Shown piece after piece: positions 4,864 through 9,388 of a stretch of 9,388 bases of DNA. This DNA comes from Candidatus Bathyarchaeota archaeon (GTDB lineage: Archaea > Thermoproteota > Bathyarchaeia > Hecatellales > Hecatellaceae). The DNA is taken from contig DAOVDL010000014.1 of assembly GCA_030669485.1 (NCBI GenBank), positions 1-9,388 of the forward strand, read 5' to 3'. The notes below the pieces were generated by a model, which did no database searches, was not told the DNA's origin, and worked only from the letters and a program-made list of their open reading frames with translations. Positions within the stretch are counted from its first letter, which is position 1. The number at the start of each line of letters is the position of its first letter. The position numbers were made by a program, and so were the translations under genes.

Positions 4864-6018
4864 ATGACAAGTAATGAGGAAGAGATGATTGTAACACCAT
4901 GGAAGGTCGCGGGGAAGATAGACTATGCGAAGCTGATAAGGGAGTTCGGAACCCAGCCTCTGACTAAGGATCTTCTGGAACGAGTGAAAAAATATGCTGG
5001 AAGCATCCACATGCAACTTAGGAGGGCGCTCTTCTTCTCTCACAGAGACTTCGACTGGATACTCAACCGATTCGACCATGGGGAGAAGTTTGGCCTGTAT
5101 ACAGGGAGGGGGCCCTCTGGCCCTGTGCATCTTGGCCACCTAATACCATGGTTCTTCACTCAGCACCTCCAAGAGGTTTTTGGTGCCCACCTCTACTTTC
5201 AAATGACTGATGATGAGAAGTTTCTCATACACTCCACCGCCACATTGGAGGGCGCAACGGAGACCGCCTACGATAATGCCCTCGACGTGATAGCTGTCGG
5301 TTTGGATCCGAAGAAGACTACGATAATCTTCGACGTGAAGGATATGAAGATGTTGTATCCCATAGCTGTCAAAATTGCTAAACATATTACACTCTCTACC
5401 GTGAAGGCGGTTTTCGGCTTTGAGGACAGCACCAATATTGGTCTTACGCAATTTCCAGCTATTCAAGCAGCCCCATGTTTCTTACAATCGGTATTGGAAG
5501 GTAAGAACGTTCCCTGCCTTATTCCAGCTGCCATAGATCAAGATCCCTACTGGCGGGTCACCCGCGATGTGGCTCCGAAGATAGGGTTCTATAAACCAGC
5601 GCAGATACACAGCCGCTTTCTCCCTGGACTGGGTAAGGGTGGCAAGATGTCAGCTTCACAGCCTGAAACCTGCATCTTCACAACAGACAGCCCTAGGATA
5701 GCAAAGAGAAAGATACTCAACGCCTTTACTGGAGGGATGCCCACCACGGATGAGCAGAAGAAGCACGGCGGAAACCCTGATATCTGCACTGTATACCAGT
5801 ATGACTATTTCCTTTTCGAAGAAGATGATCGGAAGCTCAAGGAGACATATGAGCGATGTAAGTCTGGAAGCCTCCTCTGTGGGGAGCATAAGCAAAAGCT
5901 GGCTGAGAAAATAGAAGCCTTCCTTGTAGACCACCAGAAGAAAAGGGAGAAGGCAAAGGATGTCTTAGATGACTTCCTTCTGACACCTAGAGGTGCAACT
6001 AGAAGACCTAAAAGATAG
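4864..6018 (+). CDS. trpS: Tryptophanyl-tRNA synthetase, archaeal/eukaryotic type
   Basis: Class I synthetase that charges tRNA-Trp in the cytoplasm. The 384 residues match archaeal TrpRS (about 370-390); bacterial enzymes are shorter. The N-terminal signature VTPWKVAGKIDYAKLIREFG (10-29) is typical of the archaeal/eukaryotic branch. The HIGH signature is intact as HLGH (89-92) within GPSGPVHLGHLIPW. The KMSKS loop is present as KMSAS (261-265), the usual form in this branch. MTDDEKF (114-120), AAIDQDPYWRVTRDVA (222-237) and the C-terminal YEYDYF-like YQYDYF region belong to the conserved core. A GGAGG (4849-4853) lies 10 nt before the ATG; a second in-frame ATG seven codons later is less likely. 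The gene is divergent from the small membrane-protein gene. Its 3' end converges on coaD with a 9-bp gap. Only plus-strand gene in the window. Confidence 0.97.
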   Translation: MTSNEEEMIVTPWKVAGKIDYAKLIREFGTQPLTKDLLERVKKYAGSIHMQLRRALFFSHRDFDWILNRFDHGEKFGLYTGRGPSGPVHLGHLIPWFFTQHLQEVFGAHLYFQMTDDEKFLIHSTATLEGATETAYDNALDVIAVGLDPKKTTIIFDVKDMKMLYPIAVKIAKHITLSTVKAVFGFEDSTNIGLTQFPAIQAAPCFLQSVLEGKNVPCLIPAAIDQDPYWRVTRDVAPKIGFYKPAQIHSRFLPGLGKGGKMSASQPETCIFTTDSPRIAKRKILNAFTGGMPTTDEQKKHGGNPDICTVYQYDYFLFEEDDRKLKETYERCKSGSLLCGEHKQKLAEKIEAFLVDHQKKREKAKDVLDDFLLTPRGATRRPKR

Positions 6019-6027
6019 AAAGGAACA

Positions 6028-6510
6028 TTAAATCCTCTTCAGGATACGACCTTGCTTATCTATTTCCCTTCTTCTGATTCTTGTAGAGGAAAATGATCCT
6101 CCATCCTCAGCAAGAAGCTTCTCGTTTAGAACGATCTCCAGCCTCTTTAACCCCGCCTTCTCCCGAGCATTATTTATGTCTAAAGCAACCTGATGGTTCT
6201 CACTGCTGACGAGAATGGCGTCTAGGTCTGCTTCCGAGTCCGCAACGCCGAACTTACTGTTGATAGGGGTTATCTCTGCCCGGTCATCTAACTCTTCACG
6301 TCGAAGGAATTCTCTCAGTTCACTCACCCTGTGGGTGTAGGGCTCAACTTTATGCTCCTTACCCATACTTGCAGCGAAGTGATCGGATGCTATACCTATG
6401 AGAACTCTCTCACTTAGGGCAAAGGCCTTCCGGAGGGCTGCCTCATGGCCGGTGTGGAGAAGGTCGAAACTACCACCGATAGCAAGCCTTCTGAAGCGTT
6501 TCACGGACAT
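6028..6510 (-). CDS. coaD: Archaeal-type phosphopantetheine adenylyltransferase
   Basis: Nucleotidyltransferase of coenzyme A synthesis that joins 4'-phosphopantetheine and ATP to give dephospho-CoA and pyrophosphate, in the cytoplasm. The 160 residues match the archaeal/eukaryotic-type PPAT family (COG1019), which is only distantly related to bacterial CoaD. Seen: the nucleotide-binding GGSFDLLHTGH (12-22) with the HxGH signature HTGH (19-22), a DAILVSSEN stretch (97-105), and the C-terminal FSSTRIRRREI (140-150), equivalent to the ISSTxIR phosphate loop. The ATG is preceded by GAGGAGGT with a spacer of only 4 nt, a little tight, and this SD can be hidden in a hairpin (6515-6537). The gene converges with trpS, and the short T-runs inside the trpS end may stop its transcript. 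Its product feeds CoA supply, fitting the neighbouring acetyl-CoA synthetase, although the two are separately transcribed. Confidence 0.93.
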   Translation of the reverse strand: MSVKRFRRLAIGGSFDLLHTGHEAALRKAFALSERVLIGIASDHFAASMGKEHKVEPYTHRVSELREFLRREELDDRAEITPINSKFGVADSEADLDAILVSSENHQVALDINNAREKAGLKRLEIVLNEKLLAEDGGSFSSTRIRRREIDKQGRILKRI

Positions 6511-6514
6511 GGAA

Positions 6515-6537
6515 CCTCCTCTATCTATTAGAGGGGG
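6515..6537 (-). promoter_or_regulatory. Leader hairpin that can mask the coaD ribosome binding site
   Basis: In the coaD mRNA, CCCCCTCTA pairs with TAGAGGAGG around a five-base AUAGA loop. That gives six contiguous pairs (6529-6534 with 6518-6523), then one C-A mismatch (6535/6517), then two more G-C pairs. The 3' arm contains the GGAGG Shine-Dalgarno of coaD, 4 nt before the ATG. It could reduce or gate translation. Confidence 0.45.
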
Positions 6538-6558
6538 CGCGTCCCTAAAAATCGCTTC

Positions 6559-6574
6559 TTAAATGTTTAAAAAT
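6559..6574 (-). promoter_or_regulatory. TATA box of coaD
   Basis: Minus strand TTTTTAAACATTTAAG. It predicts transcription near 6542 and a leader of about 30 nt that includes the hairpin over the ribosome binding site. It overlaps the T-rich end of the transporter transcript. Confidence 0.5.
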
Positions 6575-6580
6575 AAAGGG
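6565..6580 (-). terminator. Poly-T terminator behind the acetate transporter gene
   Basis: Minus strand CCCTTTATTTTTAAAC, about 20-35 nt after the stop codon at 6601. Archaeal RNA polymerase ends transcription on T-rich tracts without needing a hairpin. The same tract contributes to the coaD TATA box, so the acetate transcript ends where coaD transcription is set up. Confidence 0.45.
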
Positions 6581-6600
6581 AGGTGTTTGGGGGGCAGTAG

Positions 6601-7167
6601 TTACTTCATGACACCTACTGGGAGAATGGTCTTTCCGTGGGCTTCATTCAGAACTCCGGCGAAGGCAGTGTACATGGCGCTTAGACCACAGATGATCCCT
6701 TCAACACCGGCTATCATTGTTATCGTTGGATTCATTAGAGCGTCTCCAGCTGCTAGGAGGAAGAAGAGTATGACAAGGCTCATGAAGACAAATTGGACGG
6801 CTCTGTTGGCTTTCAGGGTTCCGAAGAACATTCCCAATGTGAAGATCCCCCACATAGTTAGATATGAAGCCATAGCAACGTTATTTGGTGCTGTGCCCCA
6901 TCCCATCGTTGGGAAGACCACTAGGAAGACTAGAGAAAGCCAGAATAACCCGAAGGAAGAGAACGCGGTCACACCGAACGTGTTGCCCTTTCTGTACTCC
7001 ATTATCCCCGCGATGATTTGAGCTATACCTCCATAGGCGATGCCCATAGCTAAGATCATTGTGTCCAACGGGAAGAGACCAGCGTTGTGTAGGTTTAGGA
7101 GAACCGTTGTTACACCGAAGCCCATGAGACCTAGCGGGGCAGGATTGGCGAACTTTACTTCAGCCAT
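6601..7167 (-). CDS. satP: Acetate uptake transporter, GPR1/FUN34/YaaH family
   Basis: Membrane channel/transporter for acetate and similar short acids (in bacteria also succinate). Its 188 residues are the family's typical length. The signature [11 protein letters not shown] (8-18) is at the N-terminus, followed by EYRKGNTFG (57-65) and [11 protein letters not shown] (68-78), all hallmarks of the family. Six membrane helices can be drawn at about 11-30, 35-58, 63-86, 97-118, 123-144 and 148-175. The start ATG at 7167 has a weak GTGAT-type SD just ahead. It lies 43 bp behind the acetyl-CoA synthetase gene on the same strand without a clear promoter between, so the two are probably one transcript. 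The context supports acetate as substrate: the transporter delivers what the synthetase activates. The gene symbol follows the bacterial homologue and the archaeal substrate is inferred. Confidence 0.92.
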   Translation of the reverse strand: MAEVKFANPAPLGLMGFGVTTVLLNLHNAGLFPLDTMILAMGIAYGGIAQIIAGIMEYRKGNTFGVTAFSSFGLFWLSLVFLVVFPTMGWGTAPNNVAMASYLTMWGIFTLGMFFGTLKANRAVQFVFMSLVILFFLLAAGDALMNPTITMIAGVEGIICGLSAMYTAFAGVLNEAHGKTILPVGVMK

Positions 7168-7210
7168 AACATATCACTTATTCCTTAGTTTTCCATACAT
7201 CTTCTACTTA

Positions 7211-9163
7211 TTACTTTGCTTTCCCTATGTCCTCTACTGCTTCAGGGTTGGCTAGGGTGGAGATGTCGCCCACTGGCTTGCCGAGTGCTTTAGCCCGTAT
7301 AACCCTACGCATGATCTTGCCGCTGCGTGTTTTAGGAACATCTTGAACGAAGCGGAGTTCGTCAGGTCTGGCTATCTTACCTATCTCTTTGCCTACGTGC
7401 TCCCGTAGCTCCTTCCTCAGCTCCTCACTTGGCTCCACGCCCGTCACTAGGACAACAAATGCGGTGATGGACTCACCCTTCAGTTCATGAGGTTTCCCTA
7501 TCACGGCCGACTCAGCTACCTTTGGGTGGCTGACCAACGCCGACTCGACTTCTGAGTTGCCTATCCTGTGACCTGCCACATTAAGAACGTCATCCGACCT
7601 ACCCTGAATCCAGAAGTATCCGTCATTGTCCACACGGGATATGTCTCCAGCCAAGTATATGTTAGGATACTTGTTCCAGTAGGTCTCCTGATAGCGGTCA
7701 GGTGCTTTATAGAGACCCCTCAACATCGCAGGCCAAGGCTTCGTTATAACTAGCTTGCCGCCTTGGTTAACCAGTGATTTACCGTTATCATCGTAGATTT
7801 CGGCGGTGATCCCGGGCAGAGGCTTTGTAGCAGTTCCCGGCTTTAATGGTGTGATCGGTAGGGGTGAGATGAGGAATTGTCCGGACTCCGTCTGCCACCA
7901 TGTGTCCATTATCTGGCAGTGTTCCCTGCCTATGTTCTTGTGGTACCATATCCAAGCTTCAGGGTTTATAGGCTCGCCAACTGAGCCCAGAAGCCTGAGG
8001 GTGCCTAGGTCATACTTTTTCGGCCACTCTTCCCCGAACCTCATGAAGAGCCTTATGGCGGTCGGTGAGGTGTAAAGAACTGTAACACCGTATCGGTCTA
8101 TCATGGACCACCACCGTCCTGCATCTGGGTAGTCAGGTGACCCCTCGTAGATTATTGAGGTTGCCCCCAAGATGAGGGGGGCGTAGACTATGTAGCTATG
8201 GCCAGTCACCCAGCCTATATCAGCGGCGCACCACCATACGTCATCTTCCTTCAGGTCGAAGACCCATTTGAGTGTCAGAGCGGTTCCGGCTGCGTAGCCG
8301 GCGTGGGCATGTTGGACTCCTTTTGGCTTCCCAGTTGTTCCCGACGTATAGAGGATGTACAGGAGATCGTTAGCATCCAACTTCTCAGTTTCGCATGTTG
8401 GAGGCTGCTTCTCGGTCAGCTCATGCCACCAGTGGTCACGTTCATTATTCCACGGAACCTCCTCTCCAGTTCGCTTGCAGATGATGGCATGTTTGACTGA
8501 AGGGGCATTCTGCAAAGCGTCATCCGTCTGCTTCTTTAGAGGAACAGTCTTGCCTCTCCTGTAGAAGCTATCACATGTTATGGCCACTTTGGCTTCAGAG
8601 TCAACCAGTCTCTCAGCAAAGGCTGAGGAGCTGAAGCCTGCGAACACTACGCTGTGGATAGCGCCTATCTTGGCGCAAGCTAACATGGCCATAGGGAGCT
8701 CAGGGATCATAGGTAGATATATTCCAACCCTGTCGCCACGTTTAACTCCGAGGCTCTTTAAGGCGTTGGCAAGCTTAGAGACCTCCCTGTAGAGATCACC
8801 GTATGTTAGCTTCCTGACATCTCCGGGTTCCCCCTCAAAGATGTAGGCCACCTTGTTCTTCCGCCAGGACTTTGCATGTTTGTCCAATGCGTCGTGAACA
8901 ATATTATATTGAGCTCCTAGGAACCACTTGGCGTATGGGGGTTTCCACTCAAGCACCTTATCGTATGGTTTATACCACTCTAACAGTTCCTTCGAAACTT
9001 CGCCCCAGAACCACTCTAGGTTCTTGGCCTTCTCAAGAAGCTCATCGAGGCTCTTTATCCCATGAGCATCCATCCACTTCTTGACGTTAGTCTGCTCGAC
9101 GAACTCTTTTGTCGGTTCGAAGAGGCGTTCTTCCTTAAGCAGTACATCTACATCTCCGCTCAT
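7211..9163 (-). CDS. acs: AMP-forming acetyl-CoA synthetase
   Basis: Converts acetate, ATP and CoA to acetyl-CoA, AMP and pyrophosphate via acetyl-adenylate, in the cytoplasm. Its 650 residues match full-length Acs (about 650). The N-terminal ACS cap region spans roughly 20-100. The AMP-binding P-loop is [11 protein letters not shown] (272-282). YTSPTAIR (364-371), [12 protein letters not shown] (393-404) and DTWWQTESG (420-428) follow. The acetate pocket residues known from Salmonella Acs (Val386, Trp414) correspond to Val395 and Trp423 here, arguing for acetate over longer acids. LAGDISR (504-510), [15 protein letters not shown] (521-535) and the C-terminal [11 protein letters not shown] (610-620) with catalytic Lys616 are intact; that lysine is the known acetylation site in bacterial Acs. 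The ATG at 9163 has GGTGG about 9 nt ahead, and a TATA box lies about 50-65 bp upstream. Probably cotranscribed with the acetate transporter. Confidence 0.96.
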   Translation of the reverse strand: MSGDVDVLLKEERLFEPTKEFVEQTNVKKWMDAHGIKSLDELLEKAKNLEWFWGEVSKELLEWYKPYDKVLEWKPPYAKWFLGAQYNIVHDALDKHAKSWRKNKVAYIFEGEPGDVRKLTYGDLYREVSKLANALKSLGVKRGDRVGIYLPMIPELPMAMLACAKIGAIHSVVFAGFSSSAFAERLVDSEAKVAITCDSFYRRGKTVPLKKQTDDALQNAPSVKHAIICKRTGEEVPWNNERDHWWHELTEKQPPTCETEKLDANDLLYILYTSGTTGKPKGVQHAHAGYAAGTALTLKWVFDLKEDDVWWCAADIGWVTGHSYIVYAPLILGATSIIYEGSPDYPDAGRWWSMIDRYGVTVLYTSPTAIRLFMRFGEEWPKKYDLGTLRLLGSVGEPINPEAWIWYHKNIGREHCQIMDTWWQTESGQFLISPLPITPLKPGTATKPLPGITAEIYDDNGKSLVNQGGKLVITKPWPAMLRGLYKAPDRYQETYWNKYPNIYLAGDISRVDNDGYFWIQGRSDDVLNVAGHRIGNSEVESALVSHPKVAESAVIGKPHELKGESITAFVVLVTGVEPSEELRKELREHVGKEIGKIARPDELRFVQDVPKTRSGKIMRRVIRAKALGKPVGDISTLANPEAVEDIGKAK

Positions 9164-9211
9164 TTCATGTCCACCTTATTGTACCTAAACTCGATACAAC
9201 CCTATTCTTCG

Positions 9212-9227
9212 CTATAAATATATATGG
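9212..9227 (-). promoter_or_regulatory. TATA box of the acs-satP unit
   Basis: Minus strand CCATATATATTTATAG. It predicts transcription near 9190 and a ~27-nt leader carrying the GGTGG ribosome binding site of acs. A long, nearly uninterrupted A/T core suggests a strong promoter. Confidence 0.55.
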
Positions 9228-9388
9228 CGTTAGCTCATACTGTCTATACATTATAGAGAATAAGGATCTACGGTGTAGCAATCAAGTTCAACGCTTCAGC
9301 CACTTCTTTAACCATTTCACTTCCAAGATGGCAGCAGAGGGTGCATTGAATTCGAACAGTCCCTTAGATCATTGCGGCTGAAGAGGCC
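9228..9388. other. Right-edge stretch without a supportable gene
   Basis: No complete gene is seen. A minus-strand frame at 9268-9363 reads 31 residues with a Cys cluster (CTLCCHLGSEMVKEVAEAL) before a TAG. It has no ATG, GTG or TTG before the cysteines, and an in-frame TAA stands just ahead. The same frame to the right of that TAA is open to the window edge (ending ASSAAMI) and may be the tail of a gene beyond the window. A plus-strand frame is open from about 9241 to a TGA near 9380 but has no convincing start. Confidence 0.3.

Noticed and set aside
4816..5934. Several minus-strand frames antisense to trpS
   Set aside because: Shadows of trpS, which is intact with HLGH and KMSAS in the plus frame.
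6563..7255. Plus-strand frames of up to 152 codons over satP
   Set aside because: Antisense to the transporter, whose six helices and YaaH-family motifs account for the sequence.
7568..9084. Plus-strand frames over acs
   Set aside because: Antisense to a full-length acetyl-CoA synthetase with all motifs; they overlap each other in different frames and lack promoters.
9181..9197. Weak GTA...TAC inverted repeat in the acs leader
   Set aside because: Only three matching pairs at the ends with no extended symmetry; expected by chance.

Overview
The window reads as part of an archaeal chromosome. The evidence is an archaeal/eukaryotic-type PheRS alpha and beta pair, an archaeal/eukaryotic-type TrpRS, the short archaeal-type phosphopantetheine adenylyltransferase, and A/T-rich TATA-like boxes about 25 bp ahead of most genes in place of -35/-10 promoters. 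The lineage cannot be fixed from sequence alone. A TACK-type archaeon such as a Bathyarchaeia member is my guess, and an acetate-using methanogen relative is not excluded. No mobile element, CRISPR array, tRNA or rRNA gene was seen.

Left part, minus strand, read from right to left: pheS (2546-4051) and pheT (865-2538) form a tight operon. After pheT comes a gene-free stretch with its own strong TATA box. It is predicted to encode a compact structured RNA of about 235 nt (roughly 566-799). Next is tyrS, which starts at a TTG codon (461) and runs off the left edge. Upstream of pheS are an unrecognised small gene (4099-4476) and a 59-codon gene for a two-helix membrane protein (4582-4761).

Middle: trpS (4864-6018, plus strand) is transcribed divergently from the membrane-protein gene. 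A perfect inverted repeat lies between its likely TATA box and start site. trpS converges with coaD (6028-6510, minus), with only 9 bp between the two stop codons. The coaD leader can fold so that its ribosome binding site is masked.

Right part, minus strand: an AMP-forming acetyl-CoA synthetase gene (7211-9163) is followed 43 bp later by an acetate transporter of the GPR1/FUN34/YaaH (SatP) family (6601-7167). Together they make an acetate uptake and activation unit behind one TATA box. The last ~160 bp hold no supportable gene.

Two themes emerge. The synthetases for all three aromatic amino acids (Phe, Tyr, Trp) sit within 6 kb, with an unidentified structured RNA between pheT and tyrS. On the other side is a coenzyme A/acetate module: coaD makes the CoA precursor, and Acs and SatP bring in acetate and load it onto CoA. 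The RNA between pheT and tyrS is the best candidate for something undescribed.
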